Positions 54,516 to 64,000 of a stretch of 64,000 nucleotides of DNA are shown here, in pieces. The DNA is from Diphasiastrum complanatum (lineage: Eukaryota > Streptophyta > Lycopodiopsida > Lycopodiales > Lycopodiaceae): positions 30,592,203-30,656,202 of the forward strand of contig CM055112.1 in assembly GCA_029204225.1 (NCBI GenBank), written 5' to 3'. The notes beneath the pieces are model-generated. The model was not told where the DNA came from. It worked only from the letters and a program-made list of their open reading frames with translations, and made no database searches. Positions within the stretch are counted from its first letter, which is position 1. Every line of letters starts with the position of its first letter. A program made the translations under genes and the position numbers.

Positions 54516-56250
54516 TCTGGATCTGTAAATGCCTTAATTTCAGACTGAGCAATGCACAAAATTTGTTGTGTGCATTAACATTGAGTGCTTTCATGAAAAT
54601 ATCTACAACCATGTCCTGCGTTTTGTAGTACGTTATGCTCACCTCATTGGTCGAGAACCTTGCCCCTGATGTAGTGATATCTTATCTCAATGTGCTTACT
54701 CCTACAATGAGATCTAGGGTTGGCTGATAGAGCAATAGCACTTTGATTATCACAAAACAAGATTGTAGGGCTGTGCTCGATACAGATTGATGTCTCTGAC
54801 AGCAAATTTTCTCAACCAAAAACGTTTCCCTTAATAGATTGAGAAGCAGCAATGTATTCTGCTTCAGTAGAAAAAAGTGCGATAGAGGTTTGCTTACGAC
54901 TGTTCCATGAAATAGGACCGCCATTGAAGAAGAATGTAAATCCAGATGTGGATTTACGATGGTCTACATCTCCTCCCCTATCTTGCATCAGAATATCCAC
55001 TGAGCTGAATGAAGATTGTCATTGCTGACATCTCCATAGCGATGCATTGGTTCCCTGGTAGCCTTCGAATGTATCTCATGACTCAAATAAGAGCCTTCCA
55101 ATGGGTATTCCAAGATTAGCCATGTATTGGCTAAATGAGCTGACAGCAACAGAGATGTTTGGTCTTGTACAGACCATTGTGTACATGAGAGATCCGAGTA
55201 TCGATTGATACGGGTATTCTCTCATCTGCTCCTCTTCCTGTTGGTCTAGGACATTGGTCCTTTGACAAATGAAGGCCTGGATCCATTGGTGAGTGAGCTG
55301 ATTTACAATTCATCAAATTGTATCTGTTAAGAACATTATGAAGATACCTTTGTTGAGTGATGTAAATTAGTCAATTTGCTCTATCTCTGTGGATTTGAAT
55401 TTCAAGAAAGAAGTGAGCTTCACCCAGATCAGTCATGTCAAATTCTGAGAACAGCATCTGTTTTGAATCCTTGACCATATTGGCATTGTTACTAAAGAGC
55501 AACGTATCATCAACATACAAGGTGATGATAATGATTGTTGTACTGACTTCAAATAAATGTTGCAATCAGCGGTGCTTGGTTTAAATCCTTGTTCAATGAG
55601 GAATGTCTTGATCCTCTAAAAACCAAGCTTTGGCAGACTGTTTCAAGCTGTATAGTGCTTTATGGAGTTTACACACATGATTCTTCATGCCTTCCAGAAT
55701 ATATCCTTCGGACTAGATCATGAAGATGTCTTCTTGTATAACTCCATTCAGATATAGTTGTTTGTACATCGAGCTGATGTACTTCGAGGTCGGCAGCTGC
55801 AGCATAAGATAGGAGCATTCAGATCGACAAATGTTTGACGACTGGACTGAAAGTCTCACTGTAGTCGACATTCGAGATCTGGGTGAATCCTCGTGCTACC
55901 AATCTTGTCTTCCTTCGATCAATTGCTCCGTTGGCATTGTATTTGATCTTAAAGATCCATTTGCAATCAATAATATTGCAGCCAATAGGAGCTTCAACTA
56001 ATGACCATGTCTGATTCTTGATCAGAGAGGAATACTCTCTATCCATAGCTTCTGTCAAGAGATCAGAGTCTGGTTGGCTAAGTGCCTCTTTGATTGTCGT
56101 CGATTCCTGCATTAAAAGATAGACAGACTCATGAGTATACCTTGTGGGCCGTGTGCGCACTCAGCTTGATCTTCTGGGAAGATTCGACTAATGAACCACT
56201 CCTGGGACTTGTTGTTGGATAACAACATCTTCATCTGATTCCATGTTGTA
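54516..56250 (-). pseudogene. Copia RT and RNase H
   Basis: Minus strand: a linker, then STTIKEALSQPDSDLLTEAM and NQTWSLVEAPIGCNIIDCKW, RKTRLVARGFTQISNVDYSE and TFSPVVKH. A frame change leads to TLYVDDTLLFSNN and DLGEAHFFLEIQIHRD, then RNase H HRKSTSGFTFFFNGGPISWN and SRKQTSIALFSTEAEYIAAS, ending at the polypurine tract. The RNase H N-terminus near 55000 and the FST (for SST) variant are normal drift. The clade is that of 35640-37000. Its own upstream integrase is absent; an integrase in the opposite orientation abuts at about 56249. Confidence 0.9.
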
Positions 56251-56960
56251 CATTCAGATATCTGTGGCCCAATGAAAAATCATCGTTTGAAGGATGCCAA
56301 GTATTTTATAACCTTTATTGATAAATTTTCAAGAAGAATGATGGTGTATTTCATAAAGAGGAAATCAGAAGCCTTCAACTGCTTCAGAATCTTCAAGGAG
56401 CGTGCAGAAAAGGAGACTGGAAGGACTATTAAGGCCTTGAGGTCAGACAACGGTGGAGAATATATCTCTATCGAGTTCAAGGAGTACTGCCAAAGACAAG
56501 GCATTGAGCAGCAGTTAATCACTCCTTACATTCCTCAGTCTAATGGCTTAGCTAAGAGGAAGAACTGAACTCTAGTCGAATCTGCTAAGTGTATGCTAGC
56601 GCATGCATCGTTGCCCAACAAGTCCTGGGCTGAAGTTGTTCCACTGCAGCTTATATCCAAAATAGATGTTCGACCAAAGCTCTCTCAGACAAGACACCCC
56701 ACAAGGTGTGGACAGGCTTTAAGCCTTCTTTGAAGAACCTAAAAGTGTTTGGGTGCATTGCCTATGCACAGATCCCAAAAGACACAAGTAAAATATTGGA
56801 CTTCCAAGGTTCAAGACCGTCCTGATTGGATATACCTTGTCTGATAACATCTACAAGCTGCACGATCCTGATACCCAGCAAATTTTGTATAGCCGGGATA
56901 CAGTCTTTATCAAGGATCAGTTCATCGACCTCAAAGACAAGGAAGTTACTCAAGAATTCA
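56249..56960 (+). pseudogene. Copia integrase core, inverted against the neighbouring RT
   Basis: It begins VHSDICGPM (first catalytic Asp), KYFITFIDKFSRRMMVYFIK, IKALRSDNGGEYISIEFKEY (second Asp) and PYIPQSNGLAKRKN, where the usual catalytic Glu of NGVAERKN is Lys. A stop at 56566 follows, then CMLAHASLPNKSWAEVV. Frame changes lead to LKNLKVFGCIAYAQIPKDTS and HDPDTQQILYSRDTVFIKDQ. The orientation is opposite to the RT at 54516-56250, so an inversion or nested insertion has occurred. Confidence 0.9.
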
Positions 56961-57619
56961 TAGCTCTTTTGTTTTCTTGTAGTTATTTTCTTTATCCTGG
57001 AGCAAATATAGTAGCTCTTTTGGAGAGACTAGTTGCATTATCTGTGCGTGAAAGAGTTCTGATTAAGTTCTTCTTGTCGAGATAGCTATAGCTAGCTGCT
57101 CGCTCTTTTGAAGCAACCTTCTAAACGAAGATACTATTATTGTGTGTCGAGAGTCCACAATCGTTCATTGAAGACAGAAATGAGCAATCTGAAGCAAGCA
57201 AGGAGTGATTTGTAGATCATCTGTCTCTGTTACATCTAAATTTTGCTCCGGTCATAGACTACTTTTCCAAGGATCTCTATGCTGAAGCGAGATCGAAATG
57301 GTATCAGGCTATGGAAAGGCAATTGTGCTGAGGTGATGCAACTTTAAGGGACGAAGCTCAGTTGTTACAAAATATTGGCTACCGAGTTCGCACTGCACTG
57401 CTCGCAGCAATAATAGGAGGCTGGGAGAAGCAATAGTGGAGGAAGTACTAGGAATGTGTAAATCTGGCCAGGGAAGGGCATCCTCCTCCCAGCAGAGCTC
57501 TTGAAGTATCACTGTGAGCAAGTTACGGAGTACCGCAATGAACTGGAAGAGTACGTGCTGCATTTGATATGTTACACCATTTATTCATTAAAACAGTACA
57601 TTTGGATGACTTATGTAAG
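56961..57619 (+). other. Possible copia RT linker, otherwise unassigned
   Basis: After the integrase the plus strand has DYFSKDLYAEARSKWYQAME near 57260, which could be the linker before RT in a copia element. Nothing recognisable follows. Confidence 0.35.
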
Positions 57620-57900
57620 GAGGAAGGCCCCAGGGCGGGGGCCCTGCCCGTGGGCCTTCCCCTGCGTAAATAACTGCAGGTTTTTTTTTTTTAACTTTAT
57701 TTTATTTTTTATTTTTAGAAAGTCGTCTTTTCGAAAATAGTAATTTTGGATCTGTTTCACTTTCTAAAACTAGCAACTACACTTTACATTTTGTAAGGTG
57801 ATTATTATAAATTTCTAAAAATAGTAAAAGTACCTTACACATTTGTAAGGTACTTATTGCCAAAAGTACAAAATTATGTTATTTAAGGAAAGTTTTAATG
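57620..57900 (+). repeat. Composite repeat: GC-rich palindromic head plus CCTTACA/TGTAAGG body
   Basis: The head AAGGCCCCAGGGCGGGGGCC runs into GTGGGCCTTCCCC at 57623-57663. A poly-T stretch follows, then CTAAAACTAG and ACCTTACACATTTGTAAGGT near 57832. The layout matches 4185-4505. The edge TACGCAGGGGAAGGCCC (reverse complement) also starts the GC block at 58930. Confidence 0.65.
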
Positions 57901-58024
57901 CACTGCAAAAAAAACTAGAGGTATTTTTGTTGATGATAGCGAACCAGAAGCAAAAATTCTGATGAGTATAGTTAAGACAATGAATTGAAGAGATTGCGGT
58001 GGATTTACTCACCTGATTATAAAG

Positions 58025-58110
58025 TTTGAGGTGGGGGGGGAGGGCCTGCCCCGAGCGCCTTCCGTGCTGGGAGGGCCCTCCCACCCGAGGGCACGGCCGT
58101 GCCTTCCCTT
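58025..58110 (+). repeat. GC-rich block upstream of the ankyrin exon
   Basis: GGGGGGGGAGGGCCTGCCCC, then CCGTGCTGGGAGGGCCCTCC and GTGCCTTCCCTTGCATGACC. The block at 23808-23915 is very similar and sits at the same distance from the same exon sequence, so the pair was duplicated together. Confidence 0.7.
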
Positions 58111-58754
58111 GCATGACCTGTCTGAAAAAATTTTCTCTCCTAGATTTTGCACAGAATCGGTGATGCGTTACTCAAGAATCAGAATTCTGAAAATATTAGC
58201 AAATTTCACATGATGCAATCAATTTCCACCTCTGAAGGTGCATCAAAAACACAAAGGAAAATTGACATATCTATTATTGAGAAGGCAAGGACCAATGACC
58301 CTTCTCTTGTGAAGTTTCTTTTCAACTTGCAAGTTAACTGGGGCATGACTCCGTTGCACGCAGCAGTGAGCTCAGCCAAATCTTCTTATTCCAACAGTAA
58401 TTAGATTGTGTCTAGAGTTTTGGAGTCAATTCCAGACGAGTGTTTGGTGCCGGGCGAACACCCTTGCATCGAGCTGTTGCACAGATCGTATAATAGAAAG
58501 GAAACGCTTGAGATACTCCTCAAGGATGACCGGACACAGGTGAACGGGCTCTTCCGATCACTCCAATCTTTTTATGGACTCCAATATCCTCATGACATCA
58601 TTACTGCACTCGTAATGCCAAGTGCTCAGGTTTCCTTTGTATTTTGGAGGCACCTCCCCCAACACAATGTTCATGTGAATTTTAGAACCAAAATTTAGGT
58701 GATCATTCTTCCATAATCAACCAATCAAATGTTGACACATAGCACATGAGCATT

Positions 58755-58822
58755 CCAGTGGAATGTGCATGTGGACAGCCAATGAGGGGCTGCCACATGT
58801 CCACATGCACATTCCACCGGAA
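58755..58822 (+). repeat. Hairpin unit shared with 23355-23412
   Basis: GTGGAATGTGCATGTGGACA and GCC, a short loop, then GGCTGCCACATG, TCCACATGCACATTCCACCGG: two arms that are nearly reverse complements. The 23.4 kb copy has the same arms. It may be a small foldback (MITE-like) element inserted in the ankyrin gene. Confidence 0.65.
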
Positions 58823-58929
58823 AAAAATTTGCAATATAAAAGCAAAAAAAACACAGCATCCACGTGCGGTTGTACGTCCTTACCGTACGGCCCGAAAAGA
58901 AAACAGAAAAGAAAACTTACCTTCGCACA

Positions 58930-59055
58930 TTGGCATTACGCAGGGGAAGGCCCGAAGCCCTCGGGCCTTCCTTGCTGGTCGGGCCTGCCCTCGGGCTCGC
59001 GCAAGGGCCCTCCCAGGATGGAAGCCCCTCAGACGGGGCCTTCCCCCCCACGAAA
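58930..59055 (+). repeat. GC-rich palindromic block between ankyrin exons
   Basis: GCAGGGGAAGGCCCGAAGCC, CTCGGGCCTTCCTTGCTGG, and at the end GACGGGGCCTTCCCCCCC. Both ends carry the GGGGAAGGCCC/GGGCCTTCCCC motif in inverted orientation. It is very GC-rich against an AT-rich background. Open frames across it come from base composition. Confidence 0.7.
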
Positions 59056-59700
59056 AATTGTTGAGACCAAAGGAAGGAGGCCCATACTATGTACTAGAAT
59101 TAACGGCCCTACATTTGGCTATCTTGCACTCCTACTCTGATGGTGTGAGGCTGCTTCTTAATCATCAACATGTGGATCATGGAAAGTATTGTGTGACTCG
59201 AGGTGAGGCTCTGAGAGTGATGGGCCTCGCTCAAGTTGGTGGACAATGATGTATGTAGAATTTGGTCTGACACCTCTCAATCTGGCTATAGTCATGGGAC
59301 ATGAGGCTACAATGCACGTGCGCAAGGTACCTCTAATTCATTTTCCTACTCAAAGTCATGACTTATGATAGCCCTTATGTTCTTCTTTATGAAAATTTGA
59401 CCTTTTAGGTTTTATGTTTTTTTAAAAGGATAATTTTTAAGTTCATCAACTTTCAATACCGTGCTAATTTTCTTCTTTTTTGAAAGCTAAGTTGGCCAAA
59501 TGCAAGTTTGCCTAGAATACTTGTAAATATTCATAATGTGAAAAAATGATTTGAAAAAACGTTTTTGTTAGGATGAAAAAGTGTATGACAATGGAAGAAT
59601 TCACAATAAGTCTGAGCCATCTCATTATGGATGTGTCTCGGCATTGCATATTGCCACCTGCTGTGGATATGCATAACCTTTGGAAGTTTTTTACTTATGC

Positions 59701-61998
59701 ATAACTGTGATAGCTCAAGTGGTAACCAATGTGAATTCTTAAGGAATCCTTGTTGTCTGAGGATTAGTACAAACCGGAAAGTGGTTGTAAATCTGTTAGA
59801 CACATAGTTGCTGTTCTAGAATCACTACGGAGGTCATGATGATGAGATATTTGAATACCTACCAGTTGAAGATGCTCCACCATAATCTACTGAACCGATA
59901 TAACTGAAAGCTGGGTTGGAATGGACCCTTTGTCAAATATTTACGTTTTTTAATCTCCGGAACGGGCAACTAAGGAAGGGTTATACATTTTTCGGTATGA
60001 AAAGTGAATTCAAAATTGTTTTTGTGCAATTTTTGATTAGTGAAAATACAGAGTTGAGATTTGGTAAGCTTCTAACTAGGTCTGGAATATAAAGGTAGGA
60101 TACACCATGATATGAAACACTTGAATTTTTTAATAAGCTCACTTATTGTTCAGCTCTACAATATTTGATCAAAGTTTGTGAACTTGAGCAACATGCACTG
60201 TAGAATATGTTTTTGCATACACATTCATTTGCTATCTTACTATGATTTTGATTTTTTGACTTAATTGTTCAGATTCTATTATATTAGTGAATTTGATGAC
60301 GCTTGCATTGGCACCCTAAATTCAATTTTGATACGTTCTTGTTTTAGCTTGAATGAATGTAACAGTGAGCATGCATATGTTATACATTCCATAGTCTACA
60401 TTGATGCATTTCTTTCTCAAATTCTCAGCTTTGGTTATTAGCTTTCATGGCAAAATGTCAAATATCTCTGTTGTAATGCTTGCATTTTTTTTGTGCCCAA
60501 TGGTTGTACATTTCTTTCCAGAAAATTTTTGTAGGTTGTCAAAGCAGTTAAATGTTCGTTCGTCCAGATCAACCAGAAAATTTTCTTGAATAATAAATTC
60601 AATGAAAATATAGTTTTTATCTATGTTATATGTATAAATAGGCTCAAGGTGAATAATACATGCGATTTGTAAAAATCTGAAATTGAAGCACCACCGATTC
60701 GAAGTTTTGTTTATTACAGTATTTTATTAGTCGCGCCTTAGAAATCCGTTCTGGAACGTATTGTTCGTTCTGTAAGTACGTTCCGGAACCTACTGGGTCC
60801 CAACGTTTTTTTTTTAAAATTAAAAGAAAACATGACACTTGCTGGCCGCGATCTATGTGAGAGGAGGGTTTGTGAGCAGAATCGCTGTGGTACAACTTGG
60901 ATCCCATTCCCTTCTATAAAATTGGATTTAGGCACTCCCATATATATTACCTCTTCAAGAACTTTAAAGAAATAAGCTACTGTCTGGAATCACAACTCAT
61001 AAAGCTACTTCAAAGTCCACTTTCAAATTGTTTGGCATACCAAGTATTACAAAACAATAAGTCCTACAATAGAGCTTAGAATCATGTGTATAGTCCACCA
61101 TCACTAACCAACCAAGTAGAAGAGGAGGTTTCCATTTTACTTCACACATATATGCAACTCTGTGTAATCCTTCGTTGTCGGCGCTCTTGCCTTCCATCAA
61201 GTAAATTGGAATATACACATTTTAGATTTGAGAAAAACGACAATTCAAGAGGTGAATCAATGAGAAAATTCAACATGCAAAAACAAAACAACCAGTTACC
61301 TTGTTAGATAGATCATAGGATCTAAATTAATCACTACAAACAAAACTATTACATGAAATTCACACAAACAATAGAATGACTTGGTGAATTGAGGATATTA
61401 GAAATCTATGAACATGTTTAAAGAAGCTAGTTTGTTTCCCATCATTTTCTTCAAGTTACATTTTTATGGAGCACATAAATTTATAGACAGCCAAGTCTAC
61501 AAATTATAAGATAAAAATCCACTTAACTATCTTTGAAAAAGAAAACTAAGATAAAAGATATTTCACAAGGCATATTGTCATAGAATCCGAATACAACAAA
61601 TAACTACAGAATAAATTTCTAAGCATCAGCCATTAAGTAGTATTCATGCTTCTTATCTATTCAATAAAGCACAAACACATTCACCAAATAATTTTAGCCA
61701 CCCAAACAACAATCACAAAATGCCTAGGCCCGAGCAATGGCGATGCAAACGTTGTAGGAAAGTAGAAACACTCACAAGCTATCATTCTATTCACACGCTC
61801 ACAACTCTCACTATGTCAACTCATTCTCACATCCTCACACCCCTTCCAAGCAACATACTCACCCCACCTTGAACTAACACACTCAAATATTTTATGTACT
61901 GTGATCTGTAGTTGCGTGTCTAGGATCCTGTAGAATTCCGCATAAGAAAATTCAAAAGAAACAAAATTGTTCATGATACGAGAACACACCCGTTCGTG
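59701..61998. other. Gene-free stretch
   Basis: AT-rich sequence with only short frames and no motif. The right end, up to CGTTCGTGACA at 61991-62001, probably belongs to an LTR because a primer-site-like sequence follows. Confidence 0.5.
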
Positions 61999-62001
61999 AC
62001 A

Positions 62002-62012
62002 TGGTATTAGAG
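62002..62012 (+). other. Degenerate retrotransposon primer-binding site
   Basis: TGGTATTAGAG, one base off TGGTATCAGAG, follows a GACA end that could be an LTR terminus. No gag is seen downstream. Confidence 0.45.
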
Positions 62013-62529
62013 CCTACATGTAAATCACCTTATGAAGATCTGACTAGATCCTATTACAAAACAACCAAAAGGACACCTGTGGAGCAAAACCTCCCATCCA
62101 AACCTAGATTCCTCTTGGAGTTTTCTCTTGGATCTAGCCCCCAAGCCATAGTGAAAAAACAAAGAGAGGGGAGGAGAAACTGGCTCAAGAAACTGAATTT
62201 CCAATAGGAGGATGGGTGAGTTTCTAATGGACATATTCTTCTCAACAGAGAGAATATTCCTCCTAGGATCCTCATGCAACCTATATTGAGCTATTGACCT
62301 CTTATTCTTACATTAAAGCAGTCATTCACTATGCATGTGCTCCTATGTCCAATTATAGGTCAAGGCCCCATATGATTATTAATTATTTAATACGACCACG
62401 TCCGAAATGACGTAGCATAATCAATAACCACATACAACTAGAGTGAGTGGCTATCCACACCAGGAACTATTCCGATTCCCTTGTACAGGACATGGACGTA
62501 ATATTCTTCCCCCCTTAAACCAGTTATAT

Positions 62530-63080
62530 CCTCAGAACGAGTAACTAGGGAATTTATCCTCAATTTGACCAACCAACCTAAGCAAGCACACAGAGATAAA
62601 CAATTTCTCAATTGTTTTATCTCTCAAGTACTCATTCAGGGTCCAAAGGTACATTGAGCAATAAATCTTCCAAATGGGCAAAATCCCATGCATCCTTAGT
62701 TGTCTGAGTAGCACGCATATGGCTGATCTGAGTGTCCTTGATGTTGAGGGTGATCATGGCAAATGCTTTGCCATCTCTCAGTCTCCACTTGGTGATGACG
62801 GTTGCATCACCTTCTGGTTTGAGCTCTGCCATCAACGATGTCCCACAGTTCTTGGCTAGAAGTATAACCTTCATCTTGAATTTCTAGAGATGGTAGTTAT
62901 CTCCATCAAGTTTGTCAATGAGAAACTAGATGTTGGATCCATTCTGGTTGAACGAGATCGTTGGTAAAAACAATGACTGTCGGAATACTGTTGGCTGCGC
63001 ATTTGCTTGAAAGACGTCTTGATAGAAACAAGACTGATAATCCATAGTAGAAATACAGATTACTGAAATGCCTACTCTGA
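62530..63080 (-). pseudogene. Copia gag N-terminal half
   Basis: Minus strand: FLIDKLDGDNYHL, then a stop where Trp is usual, and KFKMKVILLAKNCGTSLM. The frame 62874-62632 continues ITKWRLRDGKAFAMITLNIK, then DTQISHMRATQTTKDAWD and LEDLLLNVPLDPE. This is the copia Gag start with its [LF]-D-G-x-N-Y-x-x-W motif. It follows the primer site and LTR on its right, so it is in the right order for a minus-strand element. The rest of the element lies outside or is lost. Confidence 0.85.
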
Positions 63081-63085
63081 TAACA
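63075..63085 (-). other. Degenerate copia primer-binding site, minus strand
   Basis: The reverse complement reads TGTTATCAGAGTAGG, close to TGGTATCAGAG, right after the LTR end TTTTGACA. Confidence 0.6.
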
Positions 63086-63560
63086 TGTCAAAAAAACGGC
63101 GTGTGGGTGAGCGCAGAGGAAGCTCAAGGATTGAGCGGCTTGTAGGAACGGAAATGCAACAGTTAGCAACAGAAATATTCAAGTAGAAGAATTCATACAT
63201 AATGCTCAAATGAACGACACAATACTGAGACAAAAATTGTACTCTGATTAATATAAACTGTGAGTACAATAGCTTAAAGTAATAACTTCAGCTTGTTGAG
63301 CGTGATAACACTGGCTACATATAGCTCTGATTGAAAGAGAGTTTCTTTATTAACTCAAATTAACACTTACATAGCTTGAATCAGCTAATATATAGATTTA
63401 CAAGTGTCAAAGAAAAATATCTTACAAGCCTTTAATGTTATTTACGCCAATCTTTGCATATGTACAAAGTTGGTAACCGCCAACCGCCTTTGGGATATTT
63501 GTTTGTCCAGCTGTTTTAGGGTTACTTATAAGTTGGCGACGTCGGTCATACGATACATCA
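63086..63560 (-). mobile_element. Copia 5' LTR, 3' two-thirds recognisable
   Basis: The reverse complement matches the LTRs at 37052-37812 and 41238-41650: AACAGCTGGACAAACAAATA, GGCGGTTACCAACTTTGTAC and TGAAGTTATTACTTTAAGC. It then continues to TTTTGACA at the primer site. Similarity is lost past about 63560. Confidence 0.82.
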
Positions 63561-64000
63561 AACTGTCATCATCATATAAACTAAATTTACATGATACACT
63601 GGATGATGAGCAGTCGATCAAACCTGAAGATTAAGTTTAAAAGCTAACAAATCAATCATTAACTTTCACAATTACCTTGAAAATTGATTCTTTAGTCTGA
63701 CTTCAATATCAAATAAGTATTTAGAGATGGAATGATTCTCAAACTAGCTGTCTCTACACTGAAGTACTATATCGACCTTTAAAAGTACACTAAATGATAA
63801 ATTTTCCTATTGGGTTTGATTCTCTCCAATCTAATAACATCACCTTCATGTACCTTAATTTACATGAATCACTGGGTGTCCTCACTTTACATTGGAAATC
63901 AATATTCAAAAGTTAAAGATCCAAAACAATTATAGTCCAAGACTATCCACAATTACTTGTAGACCTGTCATAAATACTTCTTGGTACAAAACTCATCCAA
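63561..64000. other. Unassigned end of window
   Basis: Probably the start of the same LTR or its flank. No coding motif is seen. Confidence 0.4.

Larger units (their letters stand above)
58140..59700 (+). pseudogene. Broken ankyrin-repeat protein gene
   Basis: The first exon-like block (58147-58404) reads ISTSEGASKTQRKIDISIIE, then the ankyrin motif WGMTPLHAAVSS and a stop. The frame resumes at 58408 (SRVLESIPDECLVPGEHPCI, KETLEILLKDD). After a repeat-filled gap, LTALHLAILHSYSDGVRLLL (about 59090) and FGLTPLNLAIVMGHEATMHV (about 59250) are two more repeats. After a probable intron, GCVSALHIATCCGYA (about 59625) is a fourth. The [TA]-x-L-H/N-x-A pattern is diagnostic. Ankyrin repeats mediate protein binding; no other domain is visible, so the role is unknown. 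The gap holds a GC-rich block and a hairpin repeat. A fragment of its first exon is duplicated at 23808-24050. Confidence 0.75.

Noticed and set aside
58746-59249. 167-codon Arg/Pro/Gly-rich plus-strand frame
   Set aside because: It runs through the GC-rich palindromic block, where stops are rare. Only its last part (LTALHLAILHS...) is real ankyrin coding sequence.
1-64000. tRNA, rRNA or CRISPR features
   Set aside because: No cloverleaf with TTCGA-type T loop, no rRNA-like conserved blocks and no regular spacer array were seen. TGGTATCAGAG words are primer sites, not tRNA genes.

Overview
The window is nuclear DNA of a land plant. The evidence is a class III (secretory) plant peroxidase gene with GT-AG introns, several degraded Ty1/copia elements, one Ty3/gypsy fragment, and two CACTA (En/Spm) transposase relics. 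A seed-free vascular plant (fern or lycophyte) or another large-genome plant would fit the 4.4 kb intron and the heavy nested-repeat load, but that is inference. Apart from the peroxidase, every coding region I can support is broken by stops, frameshifts or truncation. I saw no rRNA, tRNA or CRISPR.

Layout. 1-8.2 kb: one complete peroxidase gene in four exons, with TC/GA microsatellites before it, in intron 1 and after it. 8.2-12.5 kb: gene-poor DNA, a minisatellite and copia scraps, then a clean copia LTR at 12.1-12.5 kb. 13.4-20.3 kb: a copia gag and a copia RT/RNase H separated by about 4.5 kb. That gap holds 'copy A' of a module I cannot assign to a known family. 20.3-24.9 kb: a CACTA relic, unknown coding scraps, minisatellites and a strong nested hairpin. 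26.1-28.6 kb: a relic of an unknown multi-exon gene. 29-37.8 kb: copia LTR/integrase, a gypsy fragment, and a copia RT/RNase H with its 3' LTR. 37.8-41.2 kb and 41.6-44.9 kb: copies B and C of the module. 44.9-57 kb: nested copia pieces, a SET-domain fragment and a long CACTA transposase relic. 57.6-59.7 kb: a GC-rich composite repeat and a broken ankyrin-repeat gene. 59.7-64 kb: mostly gene-free, ending in a copia gag and LTR.

Most interesting content. The three-copy module has (i) a conserved unknown protein, called HPSS here after its motif HPSS(R/K)G, with splice donors kept at matching places. Facing it tail to tail in copies A and B is (ii) a gene with a C48 (Ulp1/SENP-type) cysteine protease domain. 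In copy A the DNA upstream of the protease encodes (iii) a divergent histone H3 fold segment and a Lys/Arg-Pro-Ser-rich tail. Copies A and C also carry (iv) a divergent promoter with a dense array of CACGTG G-boxes between two opposed TATA boxes. In copy B the protease is preceded by a transposase-like (RNase H fold) region. My reading is a large, poorly described plant DNA transposon family, but I could not prove its termini or target-site duplications from the sequence alone.
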